Assembly (NCBI GenBank): GCA_024305405.1
Contig: JAKNDB010000104.1
Span: 1,240,001-1,304,000 of the forward strand
Direction: 5' to 3'
Source: Dirofilaria immitis
Lineage: Eukaryota > Nematoda > Chromadorea > Rhabditida > Onchocercidae
DNA length: 64,000 nucleotides
A program made the translations under genes and the position numbers. Positions 1 to 13,176 of the stretch are shown here, one piece after another. The notes beneath the pieces were generated by a model. The model had not been told where the DNA came from, did no database searches, and saw only the letters and a program-made list of their open reading frames with translations. Each line of letters starts with the position of its first letter. Positions within the stretch are counted from its first letter, which is position 1.

Positions 1-59
1 TTTTCAATGCTATTCGTGAATATTTAGTGCATTTCAGCAATCATTCTCACTAATTCCAG

Positions 60-558
60 AATCAGGATCGTGACAAGATCATGCTGATGAAAGAGCAAAG
101 TCGAAAATCAAGTGGCATAAATTTACTTTTAGAAGGCTGTCCGCTACCGCATTATCGTATAATTTTGCAGTATATCGATGATCTACAGTATACTAGTATT
201 CCGGATTATGGATATATTTATTTCTTACTCAAGCATATTGCTAAGGTTAAACAAAATATGCAGATGATCCTGTTCAAATCAAGCAAAATATAAAATCTTC
301 CGTATAATAGATTATCGTAAGATTCTCGTATTATCAAGAAATTCTTCTCGCTAATACATTCAAAGAGTATATGATATCATATTACGCCTAATTCTTATTG
401 TGCTACAGAAGAATCGAATATCTCCTGATGAACCGTTGGATCACGATCTGGAACATCCTTATGCTGGTACCGAAACACCACCATCATGTTTACCTCACGG
501 TATACTCATATCGACTATTCCAAAGAAGCATAGCACAGAAAACACCGACAAAAAATGA
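60..558 (+). CDS. CK1 / tau-tubulin kinase-like protein kinase, 3' end only
   Basis: These are the last two coding exons of a gene that begins outside the window. Exon 60-245 follows a TTCCAG acceptor and ends AAG|GTTAAA; exon 409-558 follows CTACAG and ends in TGA, and both junctions are phase 0. The first exon encodes QDRDKIMLMKEQ, then LPHYRIILQYIDDLQY and IPDYGYIYFLLKHI. This is the end of the kinase domain typical of worm CK1/TTBK proteins (family pattern: KDK..V..IKE, then LP..F..YL..L.Y...PDY..L). The second exon is a 49-residue acidic, Pro/Thr-rich tail. The catalytic loop lies upstream and cannot be checked, so activity is unknown. Nematodes carry many members of this family, often expressed in the male germ line. 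No subfamily name is assigned. Confidence 0.75.
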
Positions 559-2600
559 TTAAATTTATAAGATATGAATTCCATTACTATTTCTATTCTA
601 AATAACTATATTTGTAAATTATTCAATTTATATTTTTGATCTTATTTTAAATTCCAATGTTTCATGTTTTTATTTTGCAAGTTTTATAAGAAAAAACATA
701 TTGTAAACAATATTCTGTTAATACAAAATGACGTTCAAGCCATAATAGACTTTGGTAGATGCACTTGTTATAGTTAATGGTGAAGCAATATCTCACATAG
801 TATAATTGAAATTCGGCAATACTGATAATTTTAGTAGTCCCAGGAACCAATTCTTTATTCTTTTTTGAACGGATTATTTATTCAACAGGAATATGTTTTT
901 GGTAATATTTTGGTAGAAAGGTCGAGGGTCAATTAAAGACATTGCTCATGAGATGAATGAAATAGCTATCAATAAATTCTTTGCCCTAGAATATTCTCTG
1001 AAAATATTATGTTTCCATATAATATGATTCTAATCATTTGCAATGATCTGTCCAATTGCCAATAATCCCAGATTAAGTTCCAACTGTCCATCTGCTTGGT
1101 CCTCTCTCGACATGTTATCCTAAAAATTTACAGTTTTTGTCGGTATTGATTTCTGTCTTATCTTTCAACTCTTGCGAGTAGTTTTTGCTTCTAAAAATTC
1201 GCTAAAAGAAAACGAAATTGAAGAAAAAAAATCAAGCTAGCTAAATCTGAATCCCTTGCATATTAAAAGCTCGTTTGTATGAAATTCAGATTAATTATAT
1301 CGAAAAATTTTTATCTGACATGATATGAATGTGATATGGATGAAACTTTTAAACAAGACCCTTTGAAAGGTCAATTATTGTAATTATTCGCTATTTGATA
1401 GAACTTGGAATGAAGATCAAATACTTTTTTTCGTTTATAATTCACTACTCTTTCATAGAACTGGCAAGAATATAACTTCTACTTAATATTCTTTTTGTTC
1501 TTTAAACAAATAAGATTCTTTTGGAATGCTCACGAACACATGGTTTATTTGCGTTTAAACAAACAAACAACTTGATCGAATAGTTTTCTATCAAATCTCA
1601 ATCGATATGCAAAATCCTTTCTCACTTTTTGTAGTTATCGTTTTCATAGCAAAGATAAGTAGTGTAACTAAAATGGAAAAACAAATCTTGCTATTTTCCT
1701 TGAACGATACGAATCGCAGTAAAATCAAATGAATTGGAAGTCATCCATTCCAATGTCAACATCCAATAATGTACTTCTAGAAACCGGAATATTACTCGCT
1801 AACAGAATAAAATGATCTGGCGGCATATCAGATAAGTCTCATTTGTAATTTAATATGAAGTTCCATAAGACTAATTAATGTTTCGAGAAATAAGTTGAGG
1901 AGATTTGAGTGTCGATTTCATTCACGAATGATTTTCATTTATCTCAAATAAACAAGACTATGATTTTTCTTTAGACATGTAATTATGTGAATAGAATACT
2001 TCCGGAGGATTCTTTGAAAATTTAATCTGATTTTATTTATACTGCTTCACCAGGATTGAACCTGTATACTTTCCATATAGAAATGTAATATCGATACATA
2101 TTACAAATGTTAACCCTCGATCAATATTAATCAGTAATCGTTTTATGCAAATTTTATACATAGCTTATTGTTATTAAATAAATATCACTTTAATTATAAT
2201 GATAACACATTTAATTTAATAATATTTACGGTAATGTATCGCCAAAAAGACTTTTAAACATCTGCCATTATTCGAGTGACGATAGTTCGAGAATTCCAAT
2301 GTCTCGTTTTTTTCTTTTTCTTAATTTTAAGTCCAAAAGTCAACATGAAAAAAGTTGAAATAGTTATTAGATGAAAGAATTTATATCTCAGGTTAAGGAA
2401 GGGTAGTTTCATTTCAAAAGATGACATAACGGAATATAATTTAACTATAGATTGAGAAATTTATCTAATTTTGATTTTTGAATGAATGAATTAAGTAAAG
2501 TTTATCTGTCCGATGTAGAAAAAATTCGACAAATGACAGCAAAGAAAGATTAAAAAGTTCTTATTTTCTCGAAACAGTTTGATGCATATTCATTTTTTTG
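559..2600. other. Intergenic, no gene seen
   Basis: This is AT-rich sequence with stops in all frames. The only listed-size open frame (662-850, minus) has no recognisable motif and poor start context. First exons of the unknown tandem gene copy A could lie here but could not be identified. Confidence 0.4.
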
Positions 2601-2753
2601 TATTTTTGTATTTCTACAAATAATAAATTCAAGAATTCTACTATGATAAACTTGCATGATGAACTTGCATGATGAACTTGCATGATGAACTTGCATGATG
2701 AAGTTTATCATAGTAGAATTCTTAAATTTATTATTTGTAGAAATACAAAAATA
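2601..2753. repeat. Long inverted repeat (hairpin) with 13-bp tandem repeats in the loop
   Basis: Left arm 2601-2653 and right arm 2701-2753 are reverse complements over 53 bp with a single mismatch (c at 2630 against a at 2724). The 47-base loop between them is made of a 13-bp unit, gcatgatgaactt, repeated about 3.5 times. The arms could fold into a nearly perfect stem. It resembles a small non-autonomous inverted-repeat element or a fold-back produced by replication. No target-site duplication was established and no transposase is nearby. Confidence 0.85.
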
Positions 2754-3054
2754 AATTTATAAAACGAATGGCAAATTTTCAACGCTTTCACTGTTGCAAA
2801 ATTCTGAAGTGCGAGAAGCATTTCGCACTAAAACCAAAGGTGCCGTAGTGAGTTCAAATGATTTCCGTTGAGTAATTTGCAAAAATAGCAAAATTATTTC
2901 CTGCAAAAATGATTAATATTTGATCCAGCTTCTCAAAACATTATGGCTTGAATGCTAATAAACCTGTTTGTACCGAATTGTGGATAAATGTAATCGATCA
3001 TAAACTAATCTGGGAAAAAATGATGCAATATATTAATCAATCAATTATTATCAG

Positions 3055-4401
3055 CAACTAACTGAGGACGAATTCGCTCACTTGGATTGGCTAAATACAA
3101 TAAATTCTGTTGAAAATAAGGCAATTTGGAGTAAGAAACTACAAAATAGTGGCTTTAAAGGGATTGAACTCACATTTGGTTCGAATAAAAAAATCAGTGG
3201 TTCTTGGACAGGTAAGAAATAAATGAAATGAATATGCATTTTTCATAATGAGTAAATTTAAGAACAAAAATTTTAAATTTGAATAGTTATCACAAGACTT
3301 TTATACTTATATTCAGTATTCAGTATTCCAGGTCAGGATACGAAACGCTTATTGCATTACTAATTGCAGGTTTTTTGAAGGAAAATCAGTGTGGATAAGC
3401 ATTGAAATTTTTAATTGACTTAGCAAGAATGCTTCGTCAACAAAGGTTGAATTCTGGCAAATAATTAAGTATTGTAAAAAATTCCTTCCGCTATTACAGA
3501 AATTGTTTTTATTTCGTTATAGAGACTAAAACAGGAAATTCAATGATTCTTCTAATTTCAGACTACATTTGTTACTGAAACGCAATGTAACTCTAACCTG
3601 AATAATTTCAATGTTTTAAAATACCACGATCAAAGCTTAAAGAAGAATTCAATTGGTAAGTTTCATTAATTTCAAAATACAATTTAATGAAACGAATAAT
3701 TTATTAGAAATAAAAGTTAGTCACAATGATAGAAATTAATTTATGCAAAAATTGTCCATAATATCCAAAATATTTAAATTCCAAATAAAAAATGCAAGAA
3801 CTATCAGTAATATATCATTTTATTATAGCTGATTCAAATACTCAACAAAATAATACAGAAGACGAAAAAAATACCAAAAGCTGGTAAAAGAGAAAAATAT
3901 ATGTATATTAAAATAGGCGATAAACCTGATGGCTTTTTTGAATTGAAACATTTTTTCAGTATTCTAAGAAATCTGCTTCTTACTATTTAATTAAAGTGAA
4001 ATGCCATTTGTGATAATTAAATTTATGACATTTGAATTATGAATAGAAAATTGATTTGTTGCATAAAATAATGCAAACATGATAAAGAATACATTTTTTA
4101 ATTATGGCATTCTCAGAAAGTGTAATGAATGAACATAACTAATCACATCAAATAACTATTTAAAAAAATTAGAAATAAAAAAAATGAAGAAATAAGATGA
4201 ATAGATTGAAATATTTATAAATTTTTTAAAATGATTGAATTATTTGATAGTTTTATGAAAATTCTTAAAAAATTGGAAATTATCACTTTTGACTTTAATT
4301 AACATGTAAATTTCGAGTTTAACTTTCAAACAAAATAATTTTAATTTCAGATTATTGTTTTTACTTCAATTTTTGTCCCGCTCGTTTCACTGCAGACATA
4401 A
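3055..4401 (+). CDS. Unrecognised multi-exon gene, tandem family copy A (partial model)
   Basis: Candidate exons are 3055-3211, 3562-3655, 3829-3885 and 4351-4401. Exon 3055-3211 (after TATCAG, ending ACAG|GTAAG, phase 1) encodes a charged segment beginning QLTEDEFAHLDWLN. It resembles the ELTLL-containing exon of copies B and C in position and exit phase. Exons 3562-3655 and 3829 onward join in phase 1 and encode an Asn/Gln/Glu-rich linker. The last candidate exon is short and hydrophobic (IIVFTSIFVPLVSLQT) and ends in TAA, like the membrane tail of the other copies. The first and second exons do not join in phase, and the N-terminal exons were not found. Either a small exon or base is missing or this copy is degenerate. 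The family is not recognised. Confidence 0.3.
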
Positions 4402-4499
4402 AAATACCACAATCATTGACTCAGAGACCACCAAGAATATTTCGTTGCGATATTTGATTTAGAAATAGGAAATTAAGATTGAAATTCCCGCAAATATTG

Positions 4500-5756
4500 A
4501 TCTCTGTTAAGTATGGTTTATTATTATTATTATTGAATTAAGTATGGTTTATTATTGTCTTATTGTAAACAGAAATATTTCTACTATTTTGGTTTTTGAC
4601 TTCAAAAATTTGTTCTGATACCTTCACTGCGATATTCATTTTATTCTTGTCAAAATGTTACAATCCTATTAGTTCAGTGTTCCATCTTTAAATTTACTTT
4701 CCATTCAAGCAAATCTCATGCTTTTAATTCTTTCTTCCTTCAAAAGTTAAACTTTCATTTGATTACTGCAAACGAAATCATTTTTCTTTTTAGTAGTATG
4801 GAACTGTTATTTTTATAATTTCATTGTCAAATAACTGTTTAAATTCCATTTAATATCTCATTCTATCGGCCTGGCCTGTCATATATTAAAAAAAATGTTG
4901 CGTTGAATTGAGTTGGATGAGTGGGTTTAAATTGTGTTGTGTACACAGTGGATGGTAAGAACTTTTATTTGTAACAATATATGTTTCGTTATACAATCGA
5001 GTTTATATGGATTAGAAGGTGAGAGTGGTTTTCCCATTAAGCACTGGACTGCTAAGATCCAATTACAACATAGACAAGATCCGATGAAAAGACTAGGATG
5101 TAAATTTGTACAAAAATGTGACTTTTAGATAGATATTATAAGCGATTGCTAACAAAGGCATTTCCCATATAGCAGGAATACAAAAATATAAACTCAAATA
5201 AGAACAAAGAATAAAAAAAAAGCTCTAAATCATCTAAGAAATGTAAAATGGGTTAAGTGATTAGTAATATTGATAACATTCATTTACAATGAGAAATTTA
5301 TTTGATTATTCACTTAGTTGGAGTCTTGCCGATGAGAATTCGCGACATCACCCAGAAATAAAATTTTATAACGACGAAGTATTGTTATATTTTGATAATA
5401 ATTACATTGTGCACGGCGATTGCTCGTAAAATGATTGCTAATGAGCTTTTAAAGCTTGGATTATTTGACAGTTCCATGAATTACTGTGCAAGAAAAAGAA
5501 AATTTTTTCATATGTTATTTATTTCTTACCAGACTTTCTAAAATCTCAAGGAATCAGACTAATACAAAAAGCTAAAATTTGCATTTTCAATCATATGAGT
5601 TGAATCATGAAAATACCGGGTTATCCGTACTTGATCGGTATTTATAGTTATCGAATTTCTTCCTTGAATAAAATTTGCAAGATCTAATCGATTTTTAAGT
5701 TTTCTTTTTGCAATAGTAGTTGTAGATAATTACAAACCACACAAAAACGAGAACCA
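4500..5756. other. Spacer with short direct repeats
   Basis: Between copies A and B there is a direct duplication at about 4506-4555 (two copies of taagtatggtttattatt around an ATT run) and otherwise AT-rich sequence. The open frame at 4934-5128 has no recognisable motif and no good splice sites. Confidence 0.4.
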
Positions 5757-8656
5757 ATGCAGAAGCAAGGTGAAGACGAAATTTCTTGGAATTCAGAAAC
5801 TAATACTGTCGCATTATTGCTTTCCAATAAAATTCAGGATTTAGAGAAGCAAATTGTTAGTTCTACCAAATTTATTTCTATCAACTTTCACCTGAATGCT
5901 AAATCGTTCTGACTAAAAGGAATTTTGAAATGCCATCCTTCATATTTACAAGATATTGTAAATGTTACTTGATTTGCTGTTGTCTGTCAGGGTTATTAAG
6001 ATTTATTGATTCTTTAAGGAAAATCTCGGAGTATGATTTATTAAGATTTATTGATTCTTTAAGGAAAATTTCGAGTATGATTTTCTTCGCTTTGTAATAT
6101 GAGAATTTCTCTTTATATTCCGTTTTTAGGCGAAATTAAAACTTGAGAAAACAACTGTGGATGTTGGAAGTACCGATAGAAATCAAATGGTATGCTTTAT
6201 CATAAATGATTCATTTTTTCATTCTTATATTGAATCATACCATCAAAGGCATGATAGTTACCTTATTAGGCAATCGATAATTGCCAAGTAATGATGGCAA
6301 CGGATCAGCTTAATGTTTTAAATAATATATTGGAAATATATCTTTCCGAAATGGAGAGAAGAAGTAAAGTTTTGATTGAACAAAGACAGGTTGATTTTTG
6401 TTTTTGTTTTTTAATTGAATGAATTTTCATGATAAAATTTTAATAATGAAATTTAGAAAAATAAAAATTTTGACTTTGAGTGACAAACCATTTGCATAAC
6501 ATGGCAAAAAAATATTCATATTTTCCATTTATATACATTTAAAAAAATAGAAAATGAACATTGTCCTATTTTCTGGGCGCATTATACGGAAAAGCATATA
6601 TATGAGAGCATGAAATTAACGATGAGTTAAATGGAAATTCTACAAAAAATTTTATAGAAAAACGAATGCAATATATCGAAAAAGTAGCAATTTTTCTGCA
6701 ATACAAGGAAATTGTCGAGAAAACCCAATTTCCGGAGATGAGAGATTAGCTTAACGCTGGAACCAATGGTGCCATTGTGCGTCTGAATTAATTGCTTGTT
6801 TAAAATTATGAATAGTCGAGTGTAACAAGAAGTTTATTTTTCTTTTTGATAGTTTACCCTCTTTCACGAACATGTCTATTTTTCAAGAAGGGTAAATATC
6901 CATACTGTCCAAACATTATCATATTGTACTTTATTTTTCTAATATTATTTATAAATATGGATAAATTGGACTGATATGAGTATATTTCTTTATTATCCAT
7001 TTTATATCACTTAAAGCATGACTAGCATGCTATATTTTGATTTTAGAATGAATTTGTTGCTTACTACAATATATTTCATTTTGAAAATTGATAAATTTGG
7101 TGATGATTTTATTAGTTGATTAGCGTCATTATTTTGCTAATAGAAATTGAACGGACAAGAACTTACGCTTTTGTATTCGATAAATTTTAATGAAAGTAAC
7201 GAACTTCGTAATAAGAAGCTACAAGTTTCTGTGAAATATGGAATGAGAATTGCGAAAGATTCTTCTGTTAGGATTATTACTCATTATACAGGTGAGAATA
7301 TATCAAATTTATTCTCATTCACTTCTGGATAAATAAACAGGGCAGATTTAGTTTGTAGGTTTTGGTTTATCATCATGACTATAATCTATTTTTACTTCCT
7401 TTCTTTATACCAAAGAGATCATTTTCAAGTCATGATATCAAATGTTTGCTTGATCGTATTTCCAGTTGCGACTTATTCAGGAAAACGCCATTTTCGCTAG
7501 AAAATATAAATTATATTCAACAAATGTCTTTTTCAATTCCAAGACGAGCATTATTTATAAATTTTGAAATTTTCAAAGTCATAATTTATAAAATAATTTT
7601 GCATATTTATCTATTTTGATGATAAGATTTCTTAAATTTATAACTATATTCAGGTTGCAAGAGTTTTATTATCAGTGACGAGTCGAATAGTAGTTCTAGC
7701 AACGAAAGTGGATATAAACAAATTGATAGGTGTTCTAAGCAATAAGTTTTCCGTAGAATCATTTAAGCGCTACAAAAAATTGCGCAAAAAAATTAGAAAA
7801 AAATTTTTCTAATTTTATTGGAAATTAAGCTAAAAATGCAGTATTTTTATTGACTTAATATTTTTAGATAATTCATTATAAAGATATATCAAAATCTAAT
7901 CATCACTTTTCACAAAACGATGAATATAACGCAAAAAGAATTGGTAATAGTACGTCATATTATCTGAAAATTATTTTTGAAATTTTGTTCTAAATTTTGA
8001 AAATTTTTACAAATAAATTATAAGCAACAAGTATATTCTTCTTTCAAAACGTAAATTAGGCTATTTTAGTCTTTATTCTATTTTCTATATTACTAATGTT
8101 GGAAATACTGCCATAGTGTTTCTCAATTACCGTAATGCTAAGATTTTTACCGGAAATTTCGCGTCAATTAAGGTTGAAATTATATACAACATTTTGATTG
8201 GGCATAAATTAGAAATTTCTTCTAAAATCTATAACAGTTTTCTGCTCTGTTAACAATGTGAATAACAGTATACTTGAAATGCTAAAAGTTTATTTGTATT
8301 AAACCTGTTGGCCTTAATCGATTAGCCTCAAACTTCAGTTTTAACTCTTCTCATAAATTTTCATATATTCAAATTTTCAGGCACTTGATTATCAGCAAAA
8401 TACTCAAGAAATTTATTAATTCAACATACACTGCTCGTTTTTTAATTTTGTAACGCTCTCGAATGTTCAACAAAAAATAGCGCGACATCGAAAAGAAATA
8501 ATAACAAACACAAGAAGTAACAATTCATCGAAATTACCGGTTACTGATACGAAAAAGTTCAGTAGTTCTTCCCAGTTTTGTCTTTTCTCTCTTAGCATAG
8601 GAATAATTCTTGGCCTTATGGTCTGCAAAATTTGTAAATCACTATTGAAATATTAG
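5757..8656 (+). CDS. Unrecognised coiled-coil, tail-anchored protein, tandem family copy B
   Basis: Proposed exons are 5757-5855 (ATG), 6130-6189, 6270-6389, 7144-7291, 7654-7729, 7868-7943 and 8481-8656 (TAG), about 250 residues. The first four join cleanly in phase 0 through standard GT/AG sites. Exons 1-3 are rich in Leu, Lys and Glu (SNKIQDLEKQI, then AKLKLEKTTVD, then EMERRSKVLIEQRQ) and look like a coiled coil. Exon 4 contains NGQELTLLYS. Exon 5 is a Ser/Asn run. The final exon ends in a hydrophobic stretch (CLFSLSIGIILGLMVC) followed by about ten residues, so the product may be a tail-anchored membrane protein. The join from exon 5 to exon 6 needs one extra G at 7729-7730. Without it, translation stops at 7743-7745. 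The acceptor at 8480 is weak. Function is unknown. Confidence 0.45.
5992..6080. repeat. Tandem duplication of about 44 bp inside an intron
   Basis: The stretch ttattaagatttattgattc...aaggaaaat is present twice in a row with few differences, inside the intron between the first two exons of copy B. It looks like a recent local duplication. Confidence 0.8.
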
Positions 8657-10106
8657 TATAATAAAGACCCTTAACAAAAAAGAAGTATGGAATTCGTTCA
8701 TACTAATGCTTATATGCAAAGAGATGTATTGCATATAAAATTGCCTGAACAGACAGATTACTTTTAATCTGTACCATCACTTTTCAACTGATTCCATCAG
8801 GTTTACTTCTTAATATTTCATATTATATTTCCCATTACAGTATTCATCCTAAATTCTAAGTTTTGAATGTGACTATATGTTTTCTATCGAAGAATTTTGA
8901 TTATCAGAACATGATTAGGTGAGGAATTTTAATTGCATTGATATTACTTTCTTCAATGGATTTTTTTTTATTATAAATTTGCTCATCTTCCATTTTTCTC
9001 TAATTGATAATATTCTAATATAATTATTGCAGACCAATTGTTATATTCATATAAAATTTATTGATTGAATATTTCGAATTTTACGAGGAAAATAAATCTT
9101 ACTATCTTATTTGAATAAACCTCGGATATCATTCCGCAGTAATTATTCTGCTCCATATGTTCTTCAAACTTCATAGGCTTATCTTAAAAATCACTGCATA
9201 TAAGAAATATATTAATTAATCATTATGGATAATTGATTTATGGTATTTATCGAAGATTCAAGAAAGACGATGAGAACTGCATATTCTTTACAGTGATCTC
9301 TTGCAATTAATAGATAAACTTTTATTTACTTTTTTGTTCTCGACTATTTAGCTGGGAATAAAATATGAATGAGAAAAAATCTTGCCCGTAGAATTACCAG
9401 AATTAAACAGGTTCAGATTATAAAGCCAGTAAAACTTAGCCTCTGCAATGATTTCTTATAGCCAACGGAACAGATTCATGAAACAGAGTAGTTATTTAAG
9501 CAATAAATCGCTCTAATGAGATGGTTTAAATTGAAGTTTGGATTTTAAGTCTCATTCTTTCAATTTTTCGAGAATAAAAGAAAAGCCAAATGGGATATTA
9601 ATGTTTGACGAATCAAGACGGAAATGGTAGTTAGCAGTCAGCATCCAGAAATATTTATTTTCATTGCATTACAACATCTCTACATTTATTAGCAGAAAAC
9701 TAAATGGTGTCATGACTTTGAATCGGTGAACATTATTTTTCAGCGAAAGTAAATAACATGATATTCAAGATCAATTTCTGTGGTCAAAACTCATCTTCTT
9801 TTTAGATGCGTTCAAATTTTTATTATTGAATTGGTGTTTTGCAAAGATCTGTTGATTTTATTTCTCTATGTTCACATCTTTTTTCAATTCTTCATTAATG
9901 TTTGAATCGAAAGCTTAAAATTTCAGATTAAAAAATTTCATAATAAAAACTGCTTGGATGCAAACATGCAATTTATTTTCACTTAATCTATGGGAACAAT
10001 AATTAGAGATTTTTTTGTAGTTATTTGAACTATGTTGGAGGTTTTAAAGTACCTCATGTCAGCATAAAATCGTTACTATGAATTCAATGCTATTCATTTA
10101 GAAGAG
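8657..10106. other. Spacer between tandem copies B and C
   Basis: No exon, repeat or RNA gene could be supported in this AT-rich stretch. Confidence 0.4.
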
Positions 10107-12428
10107 ATGGAAAAAGATATGATATCTTCAGAATCGTCTATTGAAGTCAAAATATTTAAACCATTTGATGAAGTTGAGATCCTAATCCATAAATTTAAGA
10201 AATATCAGGAAAAGCGACGCTTGGTTTTATTTAAATTTATTGTATAGATATTGAAAAGGAAGTATATCTGAAATAAGCGCTGTAAATCAACGAGTAAGTG
10301 ATGGAGCGTTCGGTATATCTTCTCACGTTTGAACTTCATGAATTCGATATATTTTCTTATATGTGAACATAGCAAGTAGTTCGATAAAACAGAAAAAATT
10401 CCTTTATTTACAGTTTTTTAGGCACAAATGATACGTTGGAAGCAAAGATATAAGGCAGGAAATGCTCTACTTGAGCACTATGTATGTTTTTATATTTTAT
10501 TTATGATTAATCATTTTACAATATGAAAATGGAAATCTGATAAAATTTGAAAAAGTAAAGCGGTTTTATTCGTCTGAAAAGTAAATTCAATAAAATATCT
10601 GGAACACCCGGACAATTTTTACTGAAAACAATCAGACACCAGGCTTCCAAATTCATCCCCGAAAAATTGGGCTATTAATGATTCGCATTGCCTGATTTAA
10701 TATGATCAATGATAATGATATTTTCCTAAATTGTTTGAAGTATTCAGAAGTATGAAAATTTCTAGGGATACTTCAACATTGTTCAATCATTATTGTTTTT
10801 TATACTTCGATGCGACGACTGATACGACTTTCTTGAAGAATAAATTAATAATCAGAAATGAAATAATAAAAGTATTTAATAAAGATATACCTATTTTTTC
10901 AAATTTTATTTCGAGAAGTATAAAATTTGTTTAAGCGATCTGATTACATATTGAAGGAAGCGAAATCTCAGTTAATATTTTGACTGAATTGCAAGATGCT
11001 TTTACTGCGATATTAACGAGCAATGATAGAGCAAAGAAAAGTCATAAAAGATTCATTTTCTTTCTATTAAAATGGATATCGCTAGACTGAAGAAGAAAAC
11101 AGATATGGAAGGATAATATAAATATTAGAGGTTGCATGAATGATATCATTAAACTTAGTTCATGTTTGCATAGTTTTCTCTCAAATTCAAAAGAAGATAT
11201 CATTCTATGATTCATTTCATTGTACGTGGCATCATTATAAACTATCAAGTTTTTTGATTGTTTATTATACTCTATTATTTGCAGGATGATCAAAGAGAAA
11301 TTGGAAAAAGAATTGAAAACCTTTTATATTACAAAGAAATTATTACCTGGTTACAAAATCCTGAAGCAAGAAAAGTATTTTATGATGGAACCGATGAAAT
11401 TGGAGTGCGTTTGAAAGTTTTTTTGCATAGAATTGAAAATAGTAAAATGTTTTACACTTCTATCATTCTGTTCAGTTATAGCTTGTGCTGATATTAATTG
11501 AAGTGATAAATTTTTTCAAATATCAAGATAACAAAGCCATATTCTCTAGGAAAGATATTTTTTCATGCAAAATGGTACTTCTAAATTTCCAGAAATTTTT
11601 AAGAAAGGATTTTGATCAGTTAAAAATGATGCTATAATATTTTTGGCAAAAAAAAATGAATAGCAAGATCTGTCTTATTATGATAACATCCTGGAATACA
11701 AATATTATCAATATGAATTATATTGCTAACAGATACTGGATAAAAGGGAATTGACGCTTTTGAATTCATTGTGTAAAATAATTAATCTAGGAATAAATTT
11801 GCATAGCTGCAATGAAACTGAAAATGTCTATTACGAGATAGTGCCAAGTTAGAAATGGAATTGAAGTATGATCAAGTTGAAAAGACTATTGGTAATGCTT
11901 ATTGATTTCAAATTATCAAAATGAATATCGCGTACTTTATTTAAGAATAAATTCCTAAGCAAAAGTTTAGTGAAAAAACTTATGGATATTGCGTTATCAT
12001 TGTGAAGTTTGAAAAGAATTAAATTTAATACAATTTTAATTGCAATGTGACAAGTATATGCAATTTGGTAAGATAAGGATAGTGAAGTTCTGTTTTAAAC
12101 TTAAATGGAAAAATTTTTTTTATTTACATTTACACAAGCATTAAGAAAGTTCATTAGAATAATAAAGTTCGGGTCAACAATTTATTGTTGCAATATATCT
12201 ATTTCTGTCCTTGCAGTTTATTCAGATATTTTGAAAAATATGTCCAAATTCAAACAGTAATGTCGGATACGGAAAAAGTTAGTGAAGCTAAAACTTCATT
12301 GATATACATACTCAATTAACTGGTATTGCCTTCATGTTCCATCACTTTGCATAGGAACGATTCTTGTTATACTTGCTTCAATGGCACACAACTTTATTCT
12401 TTTCAAAAACAATGTTCAAGTAGAATAA
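10107..12428 (+). CDS. Unrecognised coiled-coil, probably tail-anchored protein, tandem family copy C
   Basis: Exons 10107-10223 (ATG), 10422-10481, 11285-11416 and 11733 onward all join in phase 0. The second exon is exactly 60 nt, as in copy B. The N-terminal part is charged and helical (HKFKKYQEKRR). Exon 11733 starts ILDKRELTLLNS, which matches the ELTLL exon of copy B. It can be read to a TAG at 11850-11852 or spliced at 11845 in phase 1, like copy B. Farther on, 12340-12428 encodes a hydrophobic tail (LCIGTILVILASMAHNFILF) followed by a short polar end and TAA. This resembles the IGIILGLM tail of copy B. The exons joining the two parts (near 12217-12320) are unclear. No known family is recognised. 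Confidence 0.4.
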
Positions 12429-13176
12429 TTCATTTATGAAATTTAAATAGTGACAAATATTTTTGATTTTTTTCCTGATAACGATTGAGCTGCATTATTC
12501 AACTATTAAAAATTACGTATTTTTGTCACAGTTTTTTCAATAAAAAATTATTTACCTTAAAAGTAGACAGTATTGAAACGTACCTGTGTTAGTTGATTGC
12601 TATTATGTAAATTTTCTTTATGTATTTGGAAGAAAAACATACAAAAATCAAATTTCGAATTACATTTTAAAAGCTGAAAGAGTAAGAAATAGAAATTATT
12701 ACTTAATTTTCAATGAATTCTCGAAAAGGAAATCGAGGAATTACAAAAAGTATAAGATATGAATGACCCTGTTTTCTTTTATAACTTGACGAATATGATT
12801 ATGCTTTTATCCAACATACCAATAAGAAATCATTTGCGGTTAGCGAACAGTTCATATAAGTAGTTAGAATAATTTGATCAAAAATGAATTAAACAATTTG
12901 GATTGCGAAAATGTCAGAATTGGACAAATAAGCTGAATTTCTTCTTCTTCATAGTAATGCTTACGAAATTTTCTCTTCTTAAAGATGACCGAATAAATTA
13001 CTCCAAGTAATATTCCTATATATATATATAGTTCTCACATAGAACAGCAGATCATCTTTCCTTAATCAGATACTCCGAATGCATGTAAAACATTGAGAAC
13101 AGCTTTGATTTTAGGATGGCACAGAATGGATAAGCGATTAATCAGAATTAAACATCGAAAAAGTGATGTCCACTAA
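12429..13176. other. Spacer, nothing seen
   Basis: This lies between copy C (plus) and the 3' end of the ion-channel gene (minus), a convergent arrangement. A short TA run lies at 13017-13030. No gene is supported. Confidence 0.4.

Noticed and set aside
10731..10934. 67-codon plus frame as an exon of copy C
   Set aside because: Its position is possible, but it lacks usable splice sites in the required phase and shows no similarity to copies A or B.
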